Assembly: GCF_000143415.4 (NCBI RefSeq)
Contig: NW_003314274.1
Location: forward strand, 2,325,663 to 2,389,662
Length of the DNA: 64,000 nt
Source of the DNA: Selaginella moellendorffii
Lineage: Eukaryota > Streptophyta > Lycopodiopsida > Selaginellales > Selaginellaceae
Direction of reading: 5' to 3'
The notes beneath the pieces were generated by a model. It was not told the origin of the DNA, searched no databases, and saw only the letters and a program-made list of their open reading frames with translations. Positions 25,408-35,156 of this stretch are shown piece by piece. How positions within the stretch are numbered: position 1 is the stretch's first letter; each line of letters begins with the position of its first letter. The position numbers were made by a program, and so were the translations under genes.

Positions 25408-26230
25408 CGATAGGGTCCAACATATCTTGGCAAGAGCTTCCGAGACAAAGAGCCCTTAATGTTCAAGTTCCAGGAAGATAGCCACACCTGATCTCCCACT
25501 TGATAGGATACATCCTGACAATGCTGATCCTTATCACGTCGATACCTATCCTAAGCTTTGCCCATCGCCTCAGTAGCCCGAGACCAACCTTGGCATAGCT
25601 GCTCCGCATAAGTCTCAACGGCTGGGACCAACACTTCAGTCATTGGTTTAGGTACAACAATCTGTTGAGGAACCCCATGAGCATTCCCTTCCCTTGTAGC
25701 ATCTCCCATGGAGAACAGCCTATAGCGCTGTGAAACATGTTGTTATAACAGATTTCTGCTGTATCCAAATGCTCAACCCAGTCGTGTTGGTCCGCCGTGA
25801 CATAGTATCGCAGATAATCCTCAACTTGAGCATTCACGCATTCGGTCTACCCACCAGTTTGAGGATGATAAGCCGTACTAAATTTCAACTTGGTACCAAA
25901 CAACTGGAACAGTGTCCCCCAAAACTTCCCCGTAAACCTCGAATCTCTATCTGCGATTATCTCTTCAGGAAGACCACGAACCCGCACTACTTCATGGAAA
26001 AATAGCTTTGCTACTTGTTTCACATTTACTATTCCCACAATTGGAATGAAGTGTGCAATCTTTGACAATCGATCCACAACCACCATCAAAGTATCATAAC
26101 CCTTAGACTTCGGCAAGCAAGTGACGAAATCAAGTATCACACTCTAAAATGGCCATGCCGGTGCTGGATTGCACTGCAACTTTCCAGCCTGCTTCTTAGT
26201 TCTGTGCTTACATTGCTAGCATATAGGGCA
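25408..26230 (-). pseudogene. Integrase region of the chromovirus
   Basis: Minus strand frames at 25847-26140 and 25640-25837 show the integrase core: DFVTCLPKSKGYDTLMVVVDR, then ADRDSRF, then YHPQTGG, and then the region around the catalytic Glu is interrupted by an in-frame stop. An H2C2 zinc-finger upstream (about 26.2 kb) is only partly visible. The integrase C-terminal region follows to 25408. Confidence 0.8.
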
Positions 26231-27990
26231 GGAACGGACATAGTCCGCTACATCACCTTCCATACCAGACAAAAAAAATCCCTTTTTCAATGAAGCCAGA
26301 GTCTTTCACTTCCCACCATGTCCTGCTGCTGGAACATCATGATGTTCCTGCAGAAACAATTGCTACAGATCCTTAGAGGGAAGATACAATCTTTCTTGCT
26401 TATAGAATATAAACCCATCCCAAACTGAGAAGTGAAGCTTCACATTAATGCGACTAGCAACTTTCACTGCTGCGCTACTAGGATCCTGCTTCAACAACCC
26501 CACATGGCAAAAGATTGCCTTCGCCAATGGATCACTTCCATATAAAGCCCAAATGTCCTCTAACCAGTCCAAACCGATTGCTGATATTGCTCGGAACTGA
26601 GCCTAGCGACTCAATGCATCCAGGACAATATTGTCTTTACTAGGTTTATATTTGATTTCAATATCATATCTAGCAAGCTTCTCTTGCCAACGAGCCTACT
26701 TCGGCATAAACTTTTGCTACTTAGCAAAGTAGCTCAGTGTGTTACTATCTGTATAAACCTTGGTGTGTCCACCCAAGTAGTGTCTCCAGTGTTCCAGGGC
26801 CAACACTATAGCAAACATCTCTTTCTCATGCGTTGGCCATCTTCATTGAGTTTCATCCAATTTCTTAGAATAGAACGCAACAGGACAACCATGTCACCTT
26901 AGTGTAACACCAACTGCTTTGTCACAATCTTGCTGCAACATGGCACTGATAGCATAGCCAAATGCATCACAATGCACTTCGAAGTGTTTATCAAGATCTG
27001 GAACCCTGAGAAGAGGAACCATAGTCAAGATCTCCTTCAACCATGCAAAAGCATGCTAACAAGCTAGTGTCCAATGAAACGGAATACTACTCTTTGTCAA
27101 CTCAGTCAACGGAAGAGCAATTCTTGCAAAACTGCGGACAAACTTGCAATAGTATCCTGCCAAACCGAGAAAGGAACGAACATCTGATATAGTGGTTGGA
27201 ACTTCCCAGGACATCACCGCTTCCACCTTCTTTAGATCAACCTCAATCACGCCACACCAACTACTATATGTCCGAGAAAGTTTACGCGCAATTGACCAAA
27301 AGCACATTTATTTTCCTTAGCATACAGTTTGTGTTCATGCAACTTCTGAAACACCAACTCCAAGTGTTTCAAATGATCCTCCAACGTTTCACTAAAGACT
27401 AGAACATCATTGATATATAAGACAACAAATGCGTCTAAATAATCTCCGAATATTCTATCCATCATAGTGCTGAACATTGTTGGAGCATTGCATAACCCGA
27501 ATGGCATGACAAGGAACTCATAAGATCCGTACCGAGTCTTAAAGGCTGTCTTCTCCACATCCTGATCCGCCACTCATATCTGATGATACCCAAACTGCAA
27601 ATCAAGTCACGTAAAATACTTAGCCTTTAAGAGTTGGTCAAATAGGTCATCAATGCGTGGCAAAGGATAACTATTTTTAACTATGATCTTGTTGAGTGCT
27701 CAATAGTCAATACACATCCTCATGGTTCCATCCTTTTTCATAACAAAAAGGACCGATGCTCCATAAGGTGACTTGTTTGGTCGGATATGACTTTTGTCAA
27801 GAAGCTCCCTGAGTTGCTTCTTGAGTTCAGCCATCTCCTTGATGTTCAAACGATATGGAGCCTTTGTAAGTGGTTTAGAACCCGGAATAACCTCAATCCG
27901 ATGATCAACCTCACAGCTAGGAGGTAGCCCTAGTGGCAAATCCTTCGGGAAGATATCCTGATTCCTCACCAACAACTCCAATATCTTCTT
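26231..27990 (-). pseudogene. Reverse transcriptase and RNase H region of the chromovirus
   Basis: 27700-27981 carries the RT entry (words PYRLNIKEMAELKKQL and SPYGASVLFV), 27247-27573 the palm (MPFGLCNAPTMF) and 27056-27307 the connection (SDVRSFLGLAGYYCKF). The catalytic box reads YINDVL instead of YIDDIL or YVDDIL, so one metal-binding Asp is replaced by Asn. Stops separate the pieces. RNase H sequence at about 26.6-26.9 kb is badly broken. Confidence 0.85.
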
Positions 27991-28017
27991 TGGTATAGGA
28001 TCAACCCTGTCATTGAT

Positions 28018-28470
28018 TCAAACTGAGTCACCAATACCCTCAGCTTCCATCACTTGAACCCAAAACGTCTGACATCCCCTCTTAGCTGCTTTTTGAGTGG
28101 CTCTCGCAGTCAGGAAGTTTGCATCCCAATCCTTTGAGGAATGCTTTTGCAACTGGAAGGATACATTGGAATGTCCTTCGGACTTCAATGTGATACAACT
28201 TTGTCTAGCACCATAAATCCCTTTTATATATTTGTTGAAGAAGTCCATACCAAACACCATCTGAAAATCTGGTATCTTCAACACTACCAAGTTCACTCTT
28301 TCTTTCCACTTGGATATCTTTATTGGAACATCACTCACAAACTTTCTGGCTACTTGCCCACCTTCCGCAAACTGGAAGTGCATAGGTGACATTTGCTCAA
28401 CATTCAATCCTAACGACTTAACTAAGTCTTCGAATATCACGCTGTGCATAGCTCCCGTGTCAATCATCAC
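28018..28470 (-). pseudogene. Aspartic protease region of the chromovirus
   Basis: The frame begins MMIDTGAMHSV, the DTGA active-site motif of retropepsins, and continues through a hydrophobic second half (words MVFGMDFF). It is followed by a stop before the RT region. Confidence 0.8.
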
Positions 28471-28476
28471 TCGAAT

Positions 28477-29437
28477 TCAGTGTCCACGGACATAACCTAC
28501 CAGATACATCAATAGATCAGTGTTTGCATTGACTGCAAGAAAAGCTTGAGGAAAGTAACGAAAGTTACTCACCTCTTCTTCCTTATAGTCTGCATTGACC
28601 AACTCATCAACCTCTTCGGCTTCACCACCACCGTCTTCCCTCATGACATTAACACGAGACTTTGTCTTATGCTTGTTAGGACATTCTGAGGACCTATGTC
28701 CTGACTCTGCACAATGGAAGCAATGACCCACACTACCCATTCCGCTAGGAGCAGGTCTTGCAAGTTGCTGCTGCTTGTACCCACCAGGAGGAGGAATAGA
28801 GGGTCTAGGACCAAAAGAAGCTACTGGTGGTCTCCAACCACCACCACCTTTGTTAACCGTAGCTTGTGAGCCTCTAGGGCGGTACTTGCCTTCCACCCTC
28901 TGTTTCCGGTCACCTTGTTTATTCCCAGAATGTTTATTCTTATTTAAGTTACTAGCATACGGTTGCTAATATTGTTCCATGAGTGAGTGACTAAAGGCAA
29001 CTTGCTACGTTTTCCTCCTTACACTCCAAGTACATCTTTGGCTTAAACTTCAAAATCTCATTGCGAGAAAGTGAACTTAAACCTTCTAAGAAGTAACTCT
29101 GAGCATCTTCATCACTCATATTAGCAATCATAATGTGCTTCTGAGCAAACGCATTAACGTAATGCATAAGGTCCCCTCGCTGCTTTAACTTCCGCAACTT
29201 CGCGCGAAGTCTCAGACCAAGATCATCCGGCAAGTATTCCTTACGGATACGAGACCGCATCTTGGTCCAACTTCTAATTTGCCCTTTTTTAGCACACACC
29301 TGGCGCCACCAAGTTTTGGCATGATCAGTGAGAAAAGATTGCGCGCACGCAACTTTTGTACAATCATCTACGTCTACCGATATGAAATAGTTTTCCATAT
29401 CGTAGACCCAGTCTTCCAAAACTTGATAGTCCTGCAT
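28477..29437 (-). pseudogene. Gag and zinc knuckle of the chromovirus
   Basis: 28991-29437 matches the retrotransposon gag domain (words AKTWWRQV and GDLMHYVNAF). 28477-28896 contains a CX2CX4HX4C zinc knuckle (CFHCAESGHRSSEC), the nucleic-acid-binding motif of Gag. A frame break separates the two parts. Sequence at 29438-29830 upstream is degenerate gag N-terminus, with Glu/Lys-rich remnants. Confidence 0.85.
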
Positions 29438-29968
29438 GCCTATGAAATTGGGTGGTTTCGTAGGCTTGAACTTTGAAACTCGTGCAACCAGGAGCGGCTG
29501 CAGAACTTCATCGTCCTCAGAACTTGAAGAGGAGTCCAGTTGCTTAGGCTTACTGGTTTAGCTGCCTTAGCTTCTTTCTTCCTCTTCTTGTTCTCCTTCT
29601 TCAATTTGCAAACTTCCCTTCACAAATTCTCAATCTCCACTTCCTGAGCCGTACACTACAACGCCGTAGCATCTGGCTCTTCCTCTTCTGACTCAGCCTC
29701 AGCCTCTTTTGCAACATCTCTAGCAGGAGTTTCCTCCTCTCGATTCGCCGGTCTAAAGGTTTCAGCGTCATCAGCATGGTTCCTTTTCACCATCCCACTA
29801 GCTGCATGCATGTCTCTATCAGTAACTGAACATGCTTACAACATTCTTACCGAATGGTGCAATCCAATTAATCCTACACAGGTCACTTCGGAATTATTAG
29901 AAAAGTCTCTACGTATGCAACTTAAGTCAGAAAATCCGACAACAGTTGAATAGGAATCTCTAAGACAA

Positions 29969-29984
29969 TTCCTCTGATACCAAA
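29969..29984 (-). other. Primer-binding site of the chromovirus
   Basis: On the minus strand, directly after the 5' LTR, TTTGGTATCAGAGG is complementary to the 3' end of plant initiator Met-tRNA. Confidence 0.85.
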
Positions 29985-30850
29985 TGTAGCGCACCTGAAT
30001 TTAGAGCCGAACTCCAAGCCCATTGTGCTACGAAACAAGGGTCCGGTACAATCCCACGAGCACCAGCTCCTCATATCCAGCAGCAGCACACAAAATGGTG
30101 TCAGATGGAGTTTGGCACAATTTTGGCATACTAGTGGCCTAACGCAAGGAGGAGGGTACCCCACCGACTAGAGCAACTGGAGCTTGGGCTTAGACCTAAG
30201 CTGGATGCAAAACAAAGAGCGACACAGCCAAGTAGGAGCCAAATTAATGTCTCAGATGGTTGAACNNNNNNNNNNNNNNNNNNNNNNNNNNNNNNNNNNN
30301 NNNNNNNNNNNNNNNNNNNNNNNNNNNNNNNNNNNNNNNNNNNNNNNNNNNNNNNNNNNNNNNNNTGCTAGATTGCAAATTTGGACACGGGACGACCACC
30401 ATAGTGTCCAGGCCAATCTTTACATTCTGTAGATATGCCAAATGAGCAAATCTAGACACTTTCCATAAATAGCATTGGGACCGGAATGAGACTAACTCAA
30501 AGGGCATGATAGCAAGGGTGTTTGGCAGACACGGTAAGCTATCATTTAGCGAATATTGAGGGATTAGTCTCAATATCGTGGGGGTTCCTAACACTAGCAA
30601 ATGCAAGTTAACATCATGAGTTTCTCGTCACCATGTCAAGTATGCTTGACTTAATGACAACTTAGGATTTCCTTCCTTAGTGCCCTTTCGGTCTAAGTGC
30701 ACATGTGCTGACCAGTTTCTCAACTAGCTTGGGCAGAGACCATAAGGGAACCAACAGTACCGACCTCTTGGCATCGTGGCAGTAAGGAGAGAGTATCCAT
30801 AAGGACTAGCCGACAAGAATCTTTTGATATCCGAAGTCACATTCGCGACA
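29985..30850 (-). repeat. Right (5') LTR of the chromovirus
   Basis: Aligns end to end with the left LTR, including TG...CA ends. Contains the N gap at 30266-30365. A small indel (TTAACATCAT inserted near 30609) distinguishes it from the left copy. Confidence 0.9.
30266..30365. other. Assembly gap (100 N)
   Basis: Exactly 100 undetermined bases. Alignment to the left LTR (missing part equals about 23186-23351) predicts about 166 real bases including the C-rich homopolymer. Confidence 0.95.
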
Positions 30851-31084
30851 GATGGAGTTTGAGATGGAGTCCAAGGTGGACCCAAGATTGAGTCCGAGAT
30901 GGAGTCCAAGATGGGACCCGAGATGGAGTTCGAGATGGAGTCTGAGATGGACCCGAGAAGGAGTTCGAGATGGAGTCCGAGATGGACCCAAGATGGAGTC
31001 TGAGATGGACCAAGATAGAGTCCAAGATGGATCTGAGATGGAGTCTGAGATGGAGTCCAAGAAGGACCCGAGATGGAGTTCGAA
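30851..31084. repeat. GAGATGGA minisatellite, right part
   Basis: About twenty imperfect 11-12 bp units (GAGATGGAGTCT, GAGATGGACCC, GAGATGGAGTTC and variants), continuing the array broken at 22905. Confidence 0.9.
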
Positions 31085-31218
31085 GTCGAGACCGAGACCG
31101 AGACTGAGACCGGGACCGGGACCAAGACCGAGGCCGAGGACGAGACCGAGCCCAAGCCCGAGTCCGAGTCCGAGTCCGAGTCTGAGTCCGAGTCCGAGTC
31201 CAAGTCCGAGTCTGAGAG
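31085..31218. repeat. GAGWCC hexamer array
   Basis: About 22 hexamers grading from GAGACC through GGGACC and GAGCCC to GAGTCC. The array lies at the inner end of the right inverted-repeat arm and has a degenerate mirror in the left arm. The long Asp-Ser or Glu-rich open frames here are a by-product of the hexamer period. Confidence 0.92.
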
Positions 31219-31540
31219 GGTGAAAGCCCAAAGCGTTTGTCTCCCAGACCCTAGAGGGTTTGGTGAGCTCCAAAAGTATAGTAAAGGGGAGGACTCTAAT
31301 GGAGCCAGTTTGGCTAGGAAAGGCCAATTTGGCCTAGGAAGGCTATACCTAGGTGTTGGGTGATGGGATAACCACTGGGAAGTCCAAGGCTAGAGTGAAT
31401 ACGGACTGACAAGCGGGGTAGCTTGGTGAAGTGTTCAAGAGCCAACTCTAGTTCTCCCAGGAGATTAAATGGTCGATGCTCCTAGTCCAAGTGTGGGTGG
31501 CACTACCTACTTGGATACCTGGTGTGGCTCAATGGAACCT
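31085..31540 (-). repeat. Right arm of the long inverted repeat
   Basis: Reverse-complement partner of 21660-22110. The match runs outward from the hexamer array through the AAACCCT/AGGGTTT palindrome, AGTGTTCAAGAGCC and GGATACCTNGT, and fades at about 31535. Confidence 0.7.
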
Positions 31541-33095
31541 CACTTTAAGCCCATAGCTAGAGCGCCAAAAGGCGGAAGGTGGGGAGAGTACCAATGAGGC
31601 TTGTGTAGGGCTATGGTGTTCTGAAATGCTGTCCCAAAGTCCCAAATTATGGAAAGGAAGAGTAGTGATCCTTTGGTGTAGTGATCAATGATATGATCAT
31701 GTGATGAGGAAGTCCTAGAGGACAGTGGGACTTAGTGGTCGGGCCTGTGGGCTTTGATCTAATGGCAGTGTTAATGAACACGGCCATGGATAAAAAAGGA
31801 TTTTGGTAAGGACTGTTAAAGGGATATTGGAGAAACTTGTTCCCCATGTTTGTGGGCATCTTAAGGATGCTAAGGAGTGGACCTATGATGGTCACTTAAC
31901 CTATACTTTCAAAGTTCTCACCTTGATAGATGCAATTGCTAATATGACATTAGATGTGATATATGTAAGCGACTAAATTTTCTATTCTACTTTAGTCACT
32001 TAACCACACCTTTGACCACTTGGAGGAGTTTCATTCACAACCTCCGTAAGTCCCATTCTAGACTTAGGGACTTGCTAGCCCCAAGAATGGCATCCATGCC
32101 ACTTAACCATTGCACTTAGTCTAAGTGCTCCATATGTTTGATCCCATGACCGACACCCCAAGGTACCACTAACATACTAGCCCGTTACGCTAAGGCCATG
32201 CCCATTCATCTTGGTCACACCAATGGTCCAACACCACATGAGGGTTGGGAAACCTTTGTGGCCAGCCTTAGTTGGTAGAAGTTTAGGACCAACCTCAGGT
32301 TATGCACCTCTAGGACCATTAGACAAAACAACCCGCTCTCAACTTAAAATATTATAAATTGCAATCACACAAGGCCTTGCAGATATTTAGCGATGATTGA
32401 AGCATGGGTTCTATTGTGGGTCACTAGAAGTACTAGCATGGGGATTTGCAAAGGCTCTAGTGTCCTTATTGCCAATCACTCCAATTTGTGCCACAATATA
32501 AATGATTAAATTTTCCATTTTACTTTATTCACTTAACCACACCTTTAATCATTTGGAGAAATCTCATTCACAACCTTCATAGGTCTTCATTCCAACTTAG
32601 GATATTAACTAAAATCCTAAAGATGGCCTCAAAGCCATATCAATTTCACACTCAGTCTTCTTGGAGAGACAAGATTGTAATATATATGGTGTTAAACTAC
32701 TAATAAGATAATGAAAATAGACTTGGCCTTAGTGTAAAAGGGCAAGTGAGAGATTTCCCTTGGGTGACCTCAATTTCTCTATAATTTATGTCTAAACTTT
32801 GAGACAAAATTATAAATTTGATCATGTGACAAAGTCCTTTTGAGTTGTAATTTAATAATATGACTATGCCATAATGACTTTTAGGGTGTATGTCATAGGG
32901 TCAAACATGTGGAACTTGGACCAAGTGTAAAGGCTGAATGGTGAAAAAGACCACAACTAATGAGTCCATGAGCTACAAAACAAAAATAATGAGATTTTGC
33001 TGACTTGGCATTTTAGATTAGATTAGCTTTGTTGCTCTATAAATATAAAAGGCTTGAATCTCCATTTTCATGCTGTTCATGAGACATTTTACACA
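31541..33095. other. Gene-poor sequence right of the repeat nest
   Basis: No supported gene. Contains a diverged direct repeat (listed separately) and otherwise nothing recognised. Confidence 0.5.
31971..32602. repeat. Pair of diverged ~100-bp direct repeats
   Basis: 31971-32068 and about 32503-32602 align at roughly 80 per cent, with shared words CACTTAACCACACCTTT and CTCATTCACAACCT-like text. They may be remnants of LTR ends or of a tandem duplication; no TG...CA ends or target duplication seen. Confidence 0.65.
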
Positions 33096-33100
33096 AGCCA

Positions 33101-33153
33101 CCCTAGCTCAGTTGGTAGAGTGCCACCTTGTGGTCGTGTTCACACCCCACGGG
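33101..33153 (+). other. tRNA-like pol III promoter remnant (A box and weak B box)
   Basis: TAGCTCAGTTGGTAGAG is a canonical tRNA D-arm/A box. About 20 bp later GTGTTCACACC resembles a B box but deviates from GGTTCRANNCC. The spacing is too short for an anticodon arm plus variable loop, so it is not a working tRNA gene; it may be a decayed tRNA or the head of a SINE. Confidence 0.4.
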
Positions 33154-33556
33154 TGCATTTTCCTTAAACTCTTGCAGCATTTTTTTGTAAAGAACCATCG
33201 GAATCATCAAACAAGGTGGAGAAGACAAATGGCTTATTTGTTGCTGCACAATCTGGAGGCCTGGTTTCCCACATTGGCTGTTCGGGAGCTAGCATCGTAA
33301 TCATCCAATAAGTCTAGAAACCTGGAGATCAGTGCAGACTCTGAAGTTTCTTTGATCCGATTGTTACAATCATAGACTCATTTTGCGAAAAAACTTGTTG
33401 ACAAATTCTCGCACGATCTGTTGCATTCTGGAGAACTTCAGTTGGCAAGGAGGATTTTCTTTCCTTCTCAAAAGCATTTAGAGTACAAGTGAATATCCTA
33501 CAACAATAAAGAATCAAAGTTAATGGCAACCGTTGACCGGCCGCAGACCGGCGTCG

Positions 33557-34882
33557 TCAGCACTGGACGACCGCGCACACGGCACCGTTCCTCATGTCGG
33601 GCAAATGCGGCGCCTTGGACCACTCTTGCCCGCGCGTGTCGTAGACGAGCACCAGCCCCTCGCGGAGCCCCCGCGGGTTCCTCCCGCCGCGGCGCAGCAG
33701 ATCGTCGATGCAGCCCCCGACCTGGATGATGTGCACAGCGCTGCCCACCGTGACGCACGAAAACTTGAGCAGGTTGTCGATCCTCAGCGGCGACGGTATG
33801 GGCGGCAGATTGATCCGGCTCCACGCCTGGCCGCGTGTGTCATACCGCCAGAAGGAGAGCTCCACGGCGTGGCTGGAGAGCATGTAGATGCAAGACCCGA
33901 CCACGGTGCACGAGATCACGCAGCCGCCCCCGATCGGCAGCGGGCGCGACTTGAGCCACGCGTTGACCCGGGGGTCAAAGCAGTCCATGGAGCTGAGGTA
34001 GGCGTACGGACGCCTGATGCCGCCGATGACGTAGAAGATGCCGTCCACGGCGGCGCCGATGCAGCCGTAGCGCCGGTGCCGCATGTCCGGGAGCCGCCGC
34101 CACGTGTCCAGCTCGGGGTCGTACACCTCGGCCTCGTGCATGACGATGTCGCGGCTGGCCCGGCAACGGCTGGCGCCGCCGGCCACGTAGACCCGGTCCC
34201 CAATGACGCAGCAGGCGAACTTCTTCCGTGGCAGGAGCATGGGGGCCGCGCGGGCGACCGTCCGCCGCCACGTGTCATAGACCATGGTGCAGTCGCCCGC
34301 CAGCGTGGCGCCCAGCACGAGGATGCGATGCTGGAGTACCGCCGACTGCGCGTGGATGAAGGTGTGGTCGGAGGATGACGTGTCGTGGTCGTGGTCGTGG
34401 TTGTCGGGGAAGAGGAGGCCGGCCTGCCACTGGCCCGTGGACTGGGAGTACGTGGCGGAGGAGAGCCCCGAGCCAATACCGCCAAACACCACCACGAAGC
34501 TCTCGAGCATCCGGAGCTTCCCGCGCGCGCGGTAGTAGAGGTCGGACTGGACGATCGTGCGCCAGTGGCGGCACACCATGGCGCACTGCCGGATGGAGCC
34601 GCGCGGTACCCTAGCCAGGCATTCCACCAGGAGATCGTCCGGGAGGGACGCCATGAGCAAGCTCTGGAGGGAGGAAGAAGGAGAAGGAATGCGAGGCGGC
34701 GGCAAGAGCATTGCCGAGTACTCCACCACTACCTCTTGGCGATCGCCGTAGCACTCGCAATCGGACATGGGCGGGCTCCAGCACGCCCGGACGAGGCTCC
34801 GGAGCCCCATTCTCCTGCCGCTCTTAGAGCGCTGCATTGCCGCCGCCGCGCCCGCCGCTGGCTGCCCCATCCTGTGTAGCAA
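33557..34882 (-). CDS. F-box/Kelch-repeat protein
   Basis: Single exon, 441 codons, GC-rich. The F-box lies at about residues 73-115 (LPDDLLVECLARVPR, then VCRHWRTIV). It is followed by a Kelch beta-propeller with paired Gly motifs (YVAGGASR, FYVIGGIRR) and spaced Trp (DTWRRLP, NAWLKSRP, QAWSRINL, QEWSKAPHLPD). Plant proteins of this shape join SKP1 and CUL1 in SCF ubiquitin ligases, with the Kelch part choosing the target; the substrate here is unknown. The long form starts MLHRMGQ; Met at 34870 is an alternative. Telo-box motifs upstream at about 34905, 34966 and 35117 suggest transcription start sites. Acidic/His-rich loop DNHDHDHDTSSSDH is unusual. Confidence 0.9.
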   Translation of the reverse strand: MLHRMGQPAAGAAAAMQRSKSGRRMGLRSLVRACWSPPMSDCECYGDRQEVVVEYSAMLLPPPRIPSPSSSLQSLLMASLPDDLLVECLARVPRGSIRQCAMVCRHWRTIVQSDLYYRARGKLRMLESFVVVFGGIGSGLSSATYSQSTGQWQAGLLFPDNHDHDHDTSSSDHTFIHAQSAVLQHRILVLGATLAGDCTMVYDTWRRTVARAAPMLLPRKKFACCVIGDRVYVAGGASRCRASRDIVMHEAEVYDPELDTWRRLPDMRHRRYGCIGAAVDGIFYVIGGIRRPYAYLSSMDCFDPRVNAWLKSRPLPIGGGCVISCTVVGSCIYMLSSHAVELSFWRYDTRGQAWSRINLPPIPSPLRIDNLLKFSCVTVGSAVHIIQVGGCIDDLLRRGGRNPRGLREGLVLVYDTRGQEWSKAPHLPDMRNGAVCAVVQC

Positions 34883-35156
34883 TCGATCGATGCGATCGAT
34901 CGAAACCCTAGGCTAGGAGCTGCGCTCGATCTACGCTACACCAACACCGGCATTCCTCCACCAAACCCTAGCGAGATAGCTCTGCTCGAACGGACCAACT
35001 TTTCCCCCCATTTTCTCTTCTCTGTTCTTGCCGCGATTACCATTCTATCTGAGCAATCGATCAAATGCGCGTATTCTCCCAGATCTTCTCGATCGATCGA
35101 GCCAGCCAGCCACCACCAAACCCTAGCGCTCTTTCTCTTTGCCGCAATCCATCAAT

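Larger units (their letters stand above)
22906..30850 (-). mobile_element. Ty3/gypsy LTR retrotransposon, chromovirus type, decayed
   Basis: A complete but dead element in minus orientation, about 7.9 kb including a nested insertion and a gap. Both LTRs start TG and end CA. They are flanked by the 5-bp direct repeat GATGG (22901-22905 and 30851-30855), although GATGG also recurs in the target array. The primer-binding site next to the right (5') LTR reads TGGTATCAGAGG on the minus strand, complementary to initiator Met-tRNA; a GGGGGGAGAG polypurine tract adjoins the left (3') LTR. Internal order on the minus strand is gag, zinc knuckle, protease, reverse transcriptase, RNase H, integrase, chromodomain, the Ty3 order. 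Several frameshifts and stops, a 50-bp tandem duplication and a TRIM insertion break the polyprotein, so it cannot move by itself. Confidence 0.92.

Noticed and set aside
31085-31218. CRISPR-like array
   Set aside because: The units are 6 bp, degenerate and contiguous, without spacers; a eukaryotic simple repeat.
30724-31363. Asp/Ser- and Glu-rich open frames
   Set aside because: Produced by the hexamer and 12-bp arrays, which stay open in several frames; not a protein.
33533-34378. 281-codon + strand open frame
   Set aside because: It is the antisense shadow of the GC-rich F-box/Kelch gene; composition (Arg, Pro, Ala, His, Asp) is typical of such shadows.
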